64,000 bases of DNA from Pseudorhizobium banfieldiae (GTDB lineage Bacteria > Pseudomonadota > Alphaproteobacteria > Rhizobiales > Rhizobiaceae): assembly GCF_000967425.1 (NCBI RefSeq), contig NZ_FO082820.1, positions 3,669,501-3,733,500 on the forward strand. Reading direction: 5' to 3'. The notes under the pieces were generated by a model, which saw only the letters and a list, made by a program, of their open reading frames with translations, searched no databases and was not told the origin of the DNA. Shown in pieces: positions 8,519 through 16,674 of the stretch; positions within the stretch are counted from its first letter, which is position 1; each line of letters begins with the position of its first letter. The position numbers were made by a program, and so were the translations under genes.

Positions 8519-9515
8519 TCAGCTTCGCCAACCCCGTATCCTGGTTCTCGAGGATAGCCACCTGGATGCGGAACTGATCCGGGAGCACCTGGAGACGCTG
8601 AAGCCCGTCCCGGAAATCCGGTACGCGCAGAACCGGAAGACCTACGAGGAGGCTCTCGACGGGGGCGACTATGACGTCATCCTCGCAGACTTTTCCCTGC
8701 CCGACTTCGACGGCATGAGTGCACTGGAACTGGCCCGCGACGTGGCACCGGAGGTGCCCTTCATCTTTGTCTCCGGCATCCTGGGGGAGGAAGTTGCAAT
8801 CGAATCCTTCCGACAAGGCGCCACCGACTATGTCCTCAAGCAACGCCTGATAAGACTACCGGCGGCAGTCGAGCGGGCGCTCGCGGAGGCACGCGAACGG
8901 ACAGAGCGTCGAGACGCCGAGCGTCAGAAGGAATTGCTGGTCCGCGAGCTCAGCCATCGCGTGAAGAACACCATGGCAATGGTGATGTCGCTGGTACGCC
9001 GCACGGTGAAGACGAGCTCCTCGCTTGATGATTACGTTGAGAACCTCCTCGGCCGATTGCGTGCTTTGGCCGATGCGCATGCCCTCCTGTTCGAGACGAA
9101 CTGGAACGAGGCGGAACTGCTGGAAGTCGTCAGGCGGACGCTTGCGCCGCAGGATCGTGGCACCGGACGCGTCCGGATCGATGCCGGGCCGCTAACCTTG
9201 CTGACCCCGAAGGCCGCCCTTGCACTGAGCATGGTGCTGAACGAACTTGCCACCAACGCCGTAAAGCACGGCGCGCTCTCGGGCGAGCACGGGACTGTCC
9301 ATGTCAGCTGGCAAACAGATAGCAAAGGCGTGTTGACGCTACGTTGGCAGGAAAGCGACGGGCCTGCCGTCCGGATTCCTGAAGAAGCCGGGTTCGGCAT
9401 GACGCTGATCGAACGTAGCGTCCGTTACGAACTGAATGGCGAGGTCCGCCTGGAATATCTCGAGACCGGGCTGGGTTGCGAAATAGGCATCCCCCTCGCA
9501 GATCTTTCCGGATAG
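8505..9515 (+). CDS. REC-HWE hybrid histidine kinase
   Basis: 336 residues. An N-terminal receiver (phospho-acceptor Asp62 in ILADFSLPDFDG, Lys112) is followed by a short coiled linker (about 118-146) and an HWE-type kinase: His151 in ELSHRVKNTMAMV, Asn box VLNELATNAVKHGAL and the WQESDGP and FGMTLIERSV elements. There is no sensory or membrane segment, so the receiver is the input and phosphorylation by the phytochrome may gate kinase activity. Third gene of the phytochrome operon. Its own output target is not in the operon unless it is the divergently placed single-domain regulator that follows. Confidence 0.93.
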   Translation: MDVHNQLRQPRILVLEDSHLDAELIREHLETLKPVPEIRYAQNRKTYEEALDGGDYDVILADFSLPDFDGMSALELARDVAPEVPFIFVSGILGEEVAIESFRQGATDYVLKQRLIRLPAAVERALAEARERTERRDAERQKELLVRELSHRVKNTMAMVMSLVRRTVKTSSSLDDYVENLLGRLRALADAHALLFETNWNEAELLEVVRRTLAPQDRGTGRVRIDAGPLTLLTPKAALALSMVLNELATNAVKHGALSGEHGTVHVSWQTDSKGVLTLRWQESDGPAVRIPEEAGFGMTLIERSVRYELNGEVRLEYLETGLGCEIGIPLADLSG

Positions 9516-9527
9516 ACGCGCAAGCCG

Positions 9528-9902
9528 TCAGTTGCTGGCGGCACGCCGCTCGGGCAAGGCCGGGAAATGCTCGTCCATGAGCATTGACATCTTCTGAGGA
9601 TTCCAGGGCTTTGCGATCAGCGGCAGCCCTGCGAGCGTGGCCTTGAGTTCCGGAAGCTCTGCATAGCCGCTGCACACGATCAACGGTATGCCTCGCTCCT
9701 GAAGGGCTTCGATTACGGGGAAGGAGAGTTCTCCATTGAGGTTGAGGTCGAGAATCGCGCCATCGATCCTGCCCTCCCGGATGGCAGCAAGCGCCTGCGG
9801 GATGCGCGCGAATGGTCCGACAACTTGGTGGCCTTGTTCGATAAGGTAATCCTCCACATCCATCGCCAGGAGAACGTCGTCTTCCAGAACCAGAACATTC
9901 AT
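9528..9902 (-). CDS. Single-domain response regulator (FATGUY-like receiver)
   Basis: 124 residues. Receiver fold with LEDDVLLAMD acidic pair, phospho-acceptor Asp52 (GAILDLNLNG), and Lys98 in LIAKPW. The switch region reads IVCSGY rather than the usual Thr/Ser-Ala, resembling the FATGUY class of receivers common in alphaproteobacterial HWE-kinase signalling. It has no output domain and converges on the REC-HWE kinase gene with a 12-base gap. A natural hypothesis is that it receives phosphate from that kinase, but this is inference from proximity. Confidence 0.88.
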   Translation of the reverse strand: MNVLVLEDDVLLAMDVEDYLIEQGHQVVGPFARIPQALAAIREGRIDGAILDLNLNGELSFPVIEALQERGIPLIVCSGYAELPELKATLAGLPLIAKPWNPQKMSMLMDEHFPALPERRAASN

Positions 9903-9995
9903 TGCTGCTTACCCATACTCCACTCGCCCGCTTCCGGTGTCGGGACATGGCGAGCTATCTGTCCGCTCAAGGCAGCATTTCAAGGCTACCTTAGA

Positions 9996-10427
9996 TCAAT
10001 CTGCCGCTTTTCCTGCACTTGGGTCGCCTTGCTCCTGTACAGTCAGCCACTCGTCCAGGGCCGCAATCACCCGCAACCGAAGACTCCGTCCCTTCGCGAG
10101 CGCGCGGACAAGGTCTTTTCCCTCGCCCGGAAAGCCTAGTTCTTCCATCAATGCATCCTGTGAGAGGCGCCGTCGGACCATGATAGTCTCGATCCGACTG
10201 ATCGTATTCGGCAGCAGGTATCGTCCATCCGCAATCAGGCGGCGCTCGCCGCTAAGGCTGGAATGCAGAAATTGCAGTCCAGCTTCCGCCAGGAAGGCCT
10301 CTCGTTCGTTCTCGGAGGCCCTCTTCCATGTCTTGCGAAGCTTGTCGAGTGCCGACCGCGCCTGTTTGCGGTCCTGCACCTCGCCGTGCCTCGAAAGCTT
10401 TCTTTGTTTCTGCTTCTTCTTCGTCAT
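9996..10427 (-). CDS. Unrecognised 143-residue protein
   Basis: I do not recognise this protein. The start chosen is ATG 10427 (MTKKKQKQRKLSRHGE); the open frame continues upstream but would run antisense to the ABC gene. The N-terminus is very basic, then comes a helical region (SALDKLRKTWKRASENEREAFL) and a segment that could be a helix-turn-helix (ISRIETIMVRRRLSQDALMEELGF). The C-terminus is ordinary and soluble. A DNA- or RNA-binding role is possible but unsupported. It is divergent from the ABC gene. Confidence 0.6.
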   Translation of the reverse strand: MTKKKQKQRKLSRHGEVQDRKQARSALDKLRKTWKRASENEREAFLAEAGLQFLHSSLSGERRLIADGRYLLPNTISRIETIMVRRRLSQDALMEELGFPGEGKDLVRALAKGRSLRLRVIAALDEWLTVQEQGDPSAGKAAD

Positions 10428-10500
10428 GCTCTCCGAGCCGAAACTGGCGACAAGCGCCGGATATTGATCTGCTTCAATCCCTCGTAAAGGAGGATGGGCT

Positions 10501-10551
10501 ATGGAGATAGTCGGCGAAGAGGCAGCGTCGGCATGGCGACAGAGCAATTGA
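10501..10551 (+). CDS. Possible 16-residue leader peptide upstream of the ABC protein
   Basis: ATG 10501 lies 7 bases after a near-perfect AAAGGAGG ribosome site (10486-10493) and opens a frame of 16 codons ending TGA 10551, overlapping the likely start (10533) of the ABC gene in another frame. The strong ribosome site fits this ATG better than the ATG at 10494, which abuts it. It could couple translation into the next gene or be an accident. Confidence 0.3.
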   Translation: MEIVGEEAASAWRQSN

Positions 10552-12314
10552 CCATCCGGGACCTGGACGAGGATGTCCAGGATCATCATCTTTCCTTTTC
10601 CGAGCAAGTCGGCTTCATGGCGTCGGCCTTCTGGCGCACACACGCCAGAGACCGCATCCTCGCCCTCGCGGTAACCCTGCTGGTGATCATCCTGGCGACG
10701 GTCTACGCGCAGTATCGCCTCAATCAGTGGAATGTGCCCTTCTACAACGCCATCGAGAGGAGGGATCTGGACGAGTTCATGGTCCAGCTGGGCGTTTTTG
10801 CGTTGATCGGAGGCTCTCTCCTCCTGCTGAACGTCGTCCAGACCTATCTGAACCAGATCACTGCCCTTCACATGCGCGAGGGATTAGCACGAGACCTGGT
10901 AGACGAGTGGCTGAGGCCTCAGCGGGCGTTGAAGCTTCTTCACATGCGGACAATGGGGGTCAACCCTGACCAGCGGCTGCACGAGGATGCCCGAAATCTT
11001 TCCGAACTGACCACCTCGCTCGCCATTGGCCTCGTCAACGCGACCATTCTACTGGTCAGCTTCATCGGCGTCTTGTGGACAATCTCCGAAACCTTCAGCT
11101 TCCAGTTTAACGGCGAACGCGTCACGATACCCGGCTACATGGTCTGGGCTGCGCTCGGCTATGCGGGCCTCGCGTCGATCCTCAGCAATATCGTCGGCCG
11201 CCGTTTGCCGGATCTGAACGCCGAGCGCTATGCCAAGGAAGCGGAGCTTCGCTTCGCCCTGATGCACACGAACGAGAACATTCTGGCGATCACCCTTGCG
11301 AGAGGGGAAGACCGTGAACGCGACCGTGTGCAGAACGCCATCACGGTTGTTCTTCATGTCATCCGCCGGCTCGCCCGAGGATATACAAATCTAACCTGGG
11401 TTTCCGCGGGTTTTGGCTGGCTCTCCACCGTCGTGCCGATCCTGATCGCGGCACCCGTCTATTTTGCCGGCAACCTGACCTTCGGCGGACTGATGATGGC
11501 GGTGGGCGCGTTCAACCAGGTCTATGGTGCCCTGCGCTGGTATGTCGACAACTTCCGCCAGATCGCCGACTGGAAGGCAACGCTGATGCGGGTCTCGACG
11601 TTTAGGAAGGTATTGCTTGCCCTGGACGAGACGCCCGGCGCCGGCGACTTGCGATATCCGCCGACGGAGCAGGATCGCCTGGTTATGCGGGGAGTTGAAC
11701 TCTACACTGCTAGCCCCGGCACGCCGCGCAACCACGGTCTGCGTCTCCCCGCCGACGAGACGATCCTCCCGGGCGAGCACATCATGATCAACGGCGACGT
11801 CGGCGCCAACCGTCGGCTCCTGTTCGAAGCTCTTGCGGGCATCTGGCCGTGGGGAAAGGGCGAGATCGCCCTGCCGAGTGACGGCCGGATAGTATTCGTT
11901 CCTCAACAGGGCTACCTGCCGCATGCCCGTCTGCGCGATGTGCTGGCTTATCCGCTCGATTCCGCACTCATGGACGAGGATCGCTTTCGGACTGCACTCG
12001 AACGGGTCGGGCTTTCTCCCCTGGTAGCTGCGCTTGACCTGACGGAGCGCTGGGATCGGAAGTTGTCAGAGGAGGATCAGGCGCGCCTGCGGTTGGCGAA
12101 TTTATTCTTGATCGAGCCGCGCTGGCTCGTCCTGGACGACATTCTTGAGGGCTTGGAGGCAGATGTTCAGCTGGAGCTGGCCGCGATCCTGGCAGAACTG
12201 GACAATGCCGCGATCATCTACATCGGAAGATGCGAAGCTTATGACAGCGTTCTTAAGCCACGCCAATTGCATCTCCAGCCGCTTACCGCAGCAAAGCCCA
12301 ATGATCATGCGTGA
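10533..12314 (+). CDS. SbmA/YddA-like ABC exporter with degenerate ATPase domain
   Basis: 593 residues from ATG 10533 (GAAGAGG 10 bases upstream); ATG 10494 would add 13 residues. The N-terminal half is an SbmA/YddA-type membrane domain (ABC_membrane_2) with about six helices and typical motifs such as QWNVPFYNAIERRDLDEF and NPDQRLHEDARNL. The C-terminal half has the outline of a nucleotide-binding domain but every catalytic element is altered: Walker A reads GDVGANRR (421-428, no Lys), the signature reads LSEED (511-515), the Walker B glutamate position is Asp536, and the H-loop His is Arg566. It is probably a non-hydrolysing or very weakly hydrolysing paralogue. Substrate unknown; family members move peptides or long-chain acyl compounds. 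Confidence 0.88.
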   Translation: MATEQLTIRDLDEDVQDHHLSFSEQVGFMASAFWRTHARDRILALAVTLLVIILATVYAQYRLNQWNVPFYNAIERRDLDEFMVQLGVFALIGGSLLLLNVVQTYLNQITALHMREGLARDLVDEWLRPQRALKLLHMRTMGVNPDQRLHEDARNLSELTTSLAIGLVNATILLVSFIGVLWTISETFSFQFNGERVTIPGYMVWAALGYAGLASILSNIVGRRLPDLNAERYAKEAELRFALMHTNENILAITLARGEDRERDRVQNAITVVLHVIRRLARGYTNLTWVSAGFGWLSTVVPILIAAPVYFAGNLTFGGLMMAVGAFNQVYGALRWYVDNFRQIADWKATLMRVSTFRKVLLALDETPGAGDLRYPPTEQDRLVMRGVELYTASPGTPRNHGLRLPADETILPGEHIMINGDVGANRRLLFEALAGIWPWGKGEIALPSDGRIVFVPQQGYLPHARLRDVLAYPLDSALMDEDRFRTALERVGLSPLVAALDLTERWDRKLSEEDQARLRLANLFLIEPRWLVLDDILEGLEADVQLELAAILAELDNAAIIYIGRCEAYDSVLKPRQLHLQPLTAAKPNDHA

Positions 12315-12323
12315 CCGGCAAGG

Positions 12324-12360
12324 GCGGTCCTGACCGCGGGATCTTCAATTTCTATTGAAG
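12324..12360. terminator. Two adjacent hairpins after the ABC gene
   Basis: GCGGTC/GACCGC (12324-12337) is followed by CTTCAAT-TTCT-ATTGAAG (12343-12360), a perfect 7-bp stem with a 4-base loop. They lie just past the ABC stop codon. There is no clear T-run, so this is a weak terminator candidate. Confidence 0.4.
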
Positions 12361-12426
12361 TGTCTGTGCCGGACGATCGCCTTAGATTGCGTCTTCCGAC
12401 AATCCGGAGTGATCTACGTGTCTTTC

Positions 12427-13929
12427 ATGCCCCCCCTCCTTCTGTCCCTCGCGCTTCTGTCCGGGCTCGTGTTTCCCGCAGCAGCCCAGCAAGCGGAAAG
12501 CCAGCCGCCGGGCATCTTCAGTCTCATTCCGGCCGATTCGACCACCGAGCATCGGCTATCGTCTGAAGGTTCGCCACTGGAGTACCAGGCGACGGCGGGC
12601 ACTCTGGACCTCTACGGTCAGGACGGGAGACAGACGGCAAAGGTGTTCTACACGGCCTATGTGGCTGAGGGCCCGTCACCGCGTCCCGTTACCTTTGCAT
12701 TCAACGGCGGGCCAGGCGCCGCATCAGCCTACCTCCACCTCGGGCTGGCGGGCCCGAAGGTGGTGGATTTCGGCCCCGACGGCAATAGCGGCACTTCGCC
12801 AAGCATCGTCGACAACCCCGACAGCTGGTTGCAATTCACTGATCTCGTTTTCATCGATCCTGTGGGCACGGGCTGGAGCCGCGCTGCCAGCGATGATGTC
12901 GCCCGCAGCTTCTATGGCGTGAATCAGGACGCCGACAGCATCGCCAAGCTGATTGCCCTCTACGTCCAGAAGACCGATCGCTTCCAATCCCCGAAATACC
13001 TGCTCGGAGAAAGCTACGGAGGGTTCCGAGCGGCCAAAGTAGCCACTGCTCTGAAGGATAACCAGGGCCTTCTGGTGTCGGGGATCATCATGCTCTCGCC
13101 ACTTCTCGAAGGCCGCTTCCTCTTCAACTCCGGGGACGATCCTTTGAGCGCGGCGCTGCAACTGCCTGCTCTTGCAGCTGGCGAACTCGAACGACAAGGA
13201 GCATTCACGAGAGAGGCGCTGGCCGAGGCGGAACGCTTCGCCATGACTGACTACCTTTTAACCCTCGCCGGACCGCCACTTGCGAGTGACGCTGCGGGAG
13301 AATTCTACAGCAGGATCTCTGCGCTCACCGGCATCCCGGAGGATGTCGTCGCAGATAGCCGGGGGTTCTTGGCGGACATCTACAGCAAGAACTCTGGGGG
13401 GAGCGGGCAGATTGTCAGCCGCTATGACGCCGCCTATGCAAGGCCGGATCCCTATCCGGAAGCCGCCTATGGACGGAACGACGATCCGATCCTCGATGGT
13501 TATACGCGCGCCTATGGCGGTGTCTTCGCGTCCTATGCCGAGCATCATCTGGGCTATCGCAGCAGGATGACCTACACGCTCCTCAACGAAGAGGTGAACC
13601 GGCGTTGGGAATGGAATGGTGAGCATGGCGGGGGTGGACGAGCTACCGCGTCTGCTGTGGACGATCTGCGCGATCTGCTATCCGTCATTCCCGAGTTTCG
13701 TGTGCTCGTCGCCCACGGCTACAGCGATGCGATCACGCCCCACGGGATGAGCCGCTACGTGCTTGACCATCTGCCCCCCCGGCTTGCGGCAGAACGCACC
13801 TCTTTGCAGCTCTATCGCGGCGGACACATGTTCTACACGGATCCCGCATCGAGGGCGGAGTTCTTCGATGACATAGCCGCCTTCTTCGCAGGAGGCGCGC
13901 CGGGGGGAGCATCACCGGCGCGCGATTGA
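12427..13929 (+). CDS. Secreted S10-family serine carboxypeptidase-like protein
   Basis: 500 residues from ATG 12427; a GTG at 12418 is an alternative and the open frame begins at 12355. A clean signal peptide (MPPLLLSLALLSGLVFPAAAQ) predicts export with cleavage after AAA/AAQ. The alpha/beta-hydrolase of peptidase family S10 follows: FNGGPGAAS oxyanion strand, nucleophile Ser196 in GESYGGFR, Asp434 in GYSDAITP and His467 in GGHMFY. The length fits bacterial S10 proteins. It converges on pcaF, so it is not part of the pca operon. The substrate is unknown; it probably trims peptides in the periplasm. Confidence 0.9.
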   Translation: MPPLLLSLALLSGLVFPAAAQQAESQPPGIFSLIPADSTTEHRLSSEGSPLEYQATAGTLDLYGQDGRQTAKVFYTAYVAEGPSPRPVTFAFNGGPGAASAYLHLGLAGPKVVDFGPDGNSGTSPSIVDNPDSWLQFTDLVFIDPVGTGWSRAASDDVARSFYGVNQDADSIAKLIALYVQKTDRFQSPKYLLGESYGGFRAAKVATALKDNQGLLVSGIIMLSPLLEGRFLFNSGDDPLSAALQLPALAAGELERQGAFTREALAEAERFAMTDYLLTLAGPPLASDAAGEFYSRISALTGIPEDVVADSRGFLADIYSKNSGGSGQIVSRYDAAYARPDPYPEAAYGRNDDPILDGYTRAYGGVFASYAEHHLGYRSRMTYTLLNEEVNRRWEWNGEHGGGGRATASAVDDLRDLLSVIPEFRVLVAHGYSDAITPHGMSRYVLDHLPPRLAAERTSLQLYRGGHMFYTDPASRAEFFDDIAAFFAGGAPGGASPARD

Positions 13930-13942
13930 CAGGAATTCTGGC

Positions 13943-15148
13943 TCAGGCGCGCTCCAGCGCTACGGCGATGCCCTGGCCGACGCCGACGCACATCGTCGCA
14001 AGTGCGCGCTTCGCGTTTCGGAGCTGAAGCTCGAGCGCGGCCGTACCCGTGATCCGCGCGCCCGACATACCGAGCGGGTGCCCCAGCGCGATTGCGCCGC
14101 CATTCGGGTTCACCCGGTCCGAATCCTCCGGAATACCCAGTTCGCGCAGCACGGCTATGCCCTGAGACGCGAATGCCTCGTTTAGTTCGATGATGTCGAA
14201 GTCCTGGGGCGATAGGCCGAGGCGGCTGCAAAGCTTCAGCGTCGCCGGAGCGGGGCCGATTCCCATGATCCGGGGTGGGACACCGGCGCTGGCACCACCC
14301 AGGATACGGGCGATCGGAACAAGCCCGTGCTTACGTGCGGCGGCTTCCGAAGCGATGATCAGCGCCGCCGCTCCGTCATTGACGCCGGAGGCATTGCCGG
14401 CCGTGACCGTGCCACCTTCCTTCTTGAAGGGCGTACCAAGCTTGGCGAGCGCCTCGAGCGTTGTCGCGCGCGGATGTTCGTCCCGCTCGACTACGACCGG
14501 TTCTCCCTTCCGTTGCGGGATGGTGACGGAAACGATCTCACGAGCAAGGCGGCCATTGCCTTGGGCTTCGGCGGCTCGCGCCTGGGACCGGAGCGCAAAT
14601 GTGTCCTGGTCTTCGCGCGTGACCTTGTAATCTTCTGCGACGTTCTCGCCGGTCTCCGGCATGGAATCTACGCCATACTGCTTCTTCATCAGCGGATTGA
14701 CGAAGCGCCACCCGATGGTCGTGTCGTAAATCTCGGCATTGCGAGAGAAGGCCGTCTCGGCCTTGGGCATGACAAAGGGAGCACGGCTCATGCTCTCGAC
14801 ACCGCCAGCGACCATCAGGTCTGCCTCACCCGCCTTGATGGCACGCGCTGCCGCGATAACGGCATCCATCCCTGATCCGCAAAGGCGGTTGATCGTAGTA
14901 CCGCTTGTGGAGACCGGCAGGCCGGCCAGGAGAAGCGACATGCGCGCGACATTCCGATTATCTTCACCGGCCTGGTTGGCGCAGCCGAAGATGACGTCAT
15001 CCACCGCTTCCCAATCGACTCCGGTGTTTCTCTCCATCAGCGCGCGAAGCGGAACCGCGCCGAGGTCGTCGGCGCGCACGGCGGAAAGGGAGCCGCCAAA
15101 CCGGCCGACCGGTGTGCGAATGTAGTCACAGATGAAAGCTTCGGTCAT
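13943..15148 (-). CDS. pcaF: Beta-ketoadipyl-CoA thiolase
   Basis: 401 residues from ATG 15148 (MTEAFICDYIRTPVGRFGG). Thiolase family with nucleophile Cys90 (NRLCGSGMDA), His357 (GGAIALGHPLG) and acid/base Cys387 (ATMCVGVGQG). It cleaves 3-oxoadipyl-CoA with CoA to succinyl-CoA and acetyl-CoA, the last step of the beta-ketoadipate pathway. The context (directly after pcaIJ, 8 bases from pcaJ) supports PcaF over a generic acetyl-CoA acetyltransferase. The longer open frame upstream lies within pcaJ and is not used. Confidence 0.95.
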   Translation of the reverse strand: MTEAFICDYIRTPVGRFGGSLSAVRADDLGAVPLRALMERNTGVDWEAVDDVIFGCANQAGEDNRNVARMSLLLAGLPVSTSGTTINRLCGSGMDAVIAAARAIKAGEADLMVAGGVESMSRAPFVMPKAETAFSRNAEIYDTTIGWRFVNPLMKKQYGVDSMPETGENVAEDYKVTREDQDTFALRSQARAAEAQGNGRLAREIVSVTIPQRKGEPVVVERDEHPRATTLEALAKLGTPFKKEGGTVTAGNASGVNDGAAALIIASEAAARKHGLVPIARILGGASAGVPPRIMGIGPAPATLKLCSRLGLSPQDFDIIELNEAFASQGIAVLRELGIPEDSDRVNPNGGAIALGHPLGMSGARITGTAALELQLRNAKRALATMCVGVGQGIAVALERA

Positions 15149-15156
15149 GGATATCC

Positions 15157-15858
15157 TCAAAGAGCGGGAACAACGAGATCGGCGACGGGGCCGTCTAGGT
15201 GAAGCGGCGCACCGGTCATGGCCTGCAGTTCCTCCAGCGTCATGGCCGCCAGTTTCTCCCGCAGGACGAAGCGCCCACCGACAATGTCCACAACGGCATG
15301 GCTCGTATAGACGCGTGTGATGCAGGCAACCCCGGTCAGTGGGAAGTTGCATCGGTCGACAAGCTTCGGCTCGCCCTTCTTCGTCACATGCTCGGTGATG
15401 ACGCAGACCTGCTTGGCGCCATGCGCCAGGTCCATCGCACCACCGACAGCCGGAACGCCCTTGGCGCCGACGCGCCAGTTGGCGAGGTCGCCGTTCTGCG
15501 CCACCTGGTAGGCGCCAAGGATCGCCACATCCAGATGACCGCCGCGAACCATGGCAAAGCTGTCGGCATGGTGAAAGAACGCGGCGCCCGGCTTCAGGGT
15601 GACGGCCTTCTTGCCGGCATTGATCAGGTCCCAGTCCTCTTCCCCTTCAGGCGGCGCCTCGCCGAAGTCCAGGATGCCGTTCTCGGTATGGAAGATTGCC
15701 TGGCGCCCCGAGGGCTGGTATCGCGCAACCATCTCGGGAAATCCGATCCCGAGATTCACATAAGCGCCGTCGGCGATGTCCTGCGCCGCCCTCCAGGCGA
15801 TCTGGGCGTTGGAGAGTTTGATGTCTTCGCGAGTGTTGACGGGGGTTTCGGCGGTCAT
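15157..15858 (-). CDS. pcaJ: 3-oxoadipate CoA-transferase subunit B
   Basis: 233 residues from ATG 15858, overlapping the pcaI stop by 4 bases. Class I CoA-transferase beta subunit with the catalytic Glu59 in HTENGIL and the motifs YVNLGIGFPEMV and GAKGVPAVGGAMDL. With PcaI it transfers CoA from succinyl-CoA to 3-oxoadipate. Middle gene of pcaIJF. Confidence 0.95.
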   Translation of the reverse strand: MTAETPVNTREDIKLSNAQIAWRAAQDIADGAYVNLGIGFPEMVARYQPSGRQAIFHTENGILDFGEAPPEGEEDWDLINAGKKAVTLKPGAAFFHHADSFAMVRGGHLDVAILGAYQVAQNGDLANWRVGAKGVPAVGGAMDLAHGAKQVCVITEHVTKKGEPKLVDRCNFPLTGVACITRVYTSHAVVDIVGGRFVLREKLAAMTLEELQAMTGAPLHLDGPVADLVVPAL

Positions 15859-16562
15859 ACGTAGGCCACTCCGGCTCGAATGAGATCTTCTTCCTGTCGG
15901 GGCTGGCTGACCTCGACCACGCAGTCCACGAAGATTCCAGGTGTTACGACATGCTCCGGGTCGATGCCGCCGGGCGAAACGATCCTCGTCACCTGTGCGA
16001 TTGTCTTCGCCGCGGCCATGCACATCAGCGGATTGAAGTTTCGGCCAGCCTTGTTGTAGGTCAGGTTGCCGTGGGTATCGCCAACCTGTCCTTTGACGAG
16101 GGCGAAATCCGCCTTCAGCCAGCGCTCCTGTACATAGTGGCGGCCATCGAATTCGGCGGTCGGCTTGCCCTCCGCAAGCTCGGTGCCGTAGGCGGTGGGT
16201 GTATAGAAGGCAGGGATACCGGCCCCGCCTGCGCGTATGCGTTCCGCAAGCGTCCCCTGCGGCACCAATTCCAGTTCTATCTCGCCCGCGAGATACCGGT
16301 CGGTGAAGGCGCGGGGGTCCGTGGAACGCGGGAATGAGCAGATCATCTTCCGCACCATCCCGGCATCGATCATCGCGGCGATCCCGATCCGGCCGTTGCC
16401 GGCGTTATTGTTGATAACAGTGAGGCCCTTCGGCCCCTTGTCGATCAGGGCGTGGATAAGCTCGATCGGCGCGCCCGACCCGCCGAAGCCGCCAATCATG
16501 ATAATGGCACCGTCTTCGATCCCAGCCACGGCGTCTGCAATGTTCGCGACAGACTTGTCCAT
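15855..16562 (-). CDS. pcaI: 3-oxoadipate CoA-transferase subunit A
   Basis: 235 residues from ATG 16562. Class I CoA-transferase alpha subunit with the glycine-rich CoA loop GGFGGSGAP (22-30), NNAGNGRIG, and SFPRSTDPRAF. It is the first gene of pcaIJF and is divergent from the IclR regulator. The intergenic region carries an inverted repeat likely used by that regulator. Confidence 0.95.
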   Translation of the reverse strand: MDKSVANIADAVAGIEDGAIIMIGGFGGSGAPIELIHALIDKGPKGLTVINNNAGNGRIGIAAMIDAGMVRKMICSFPRSTDPRAFTDRYLAGEIELELVPQGTLAERIRAGGAGIPAFYTPTAYGTELAEGKPTAEFDGRHYVQERWLKADFALVKGQVGDTHGNLTYNKAGRNFNPLMCMAAAKTIAQVTRIVSPGGIDPEHVVTPGIFVDCVVEVSQPRQEEDLIRAGVAYV

Positions 16563-16623
16563 GTGATCCTTCCTGTCTCCGTTTATTCAGAGTTACCCGG
16601 CTGGCTCATGGACATCAATGGAT

Positions 16624-16660
16624 TTGTGCGTTATTCGACGTTTGTTCATATACCGCACAA
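16624..16660. promoter_or_regulatory. Likely IclR (PcaR-type) operator between pcaI and its regulator
   Basis: TTGTGCG (16624-16630) and CGCACAA (16654-16660) form a perfect 7-bp inverted repeat with a 23-base spacer. It includes a GTTATTCGAC/GTTCATATACCGCAC arrangement like operators of PcaR/PcaU-type IclR proteins. The site lies between the divergent starts, and its position rules out ATG 16618 as the regulator's start. Confidence 0.6.
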
Positions 16661-16674
16661 GAAGGCCTGTTCAA

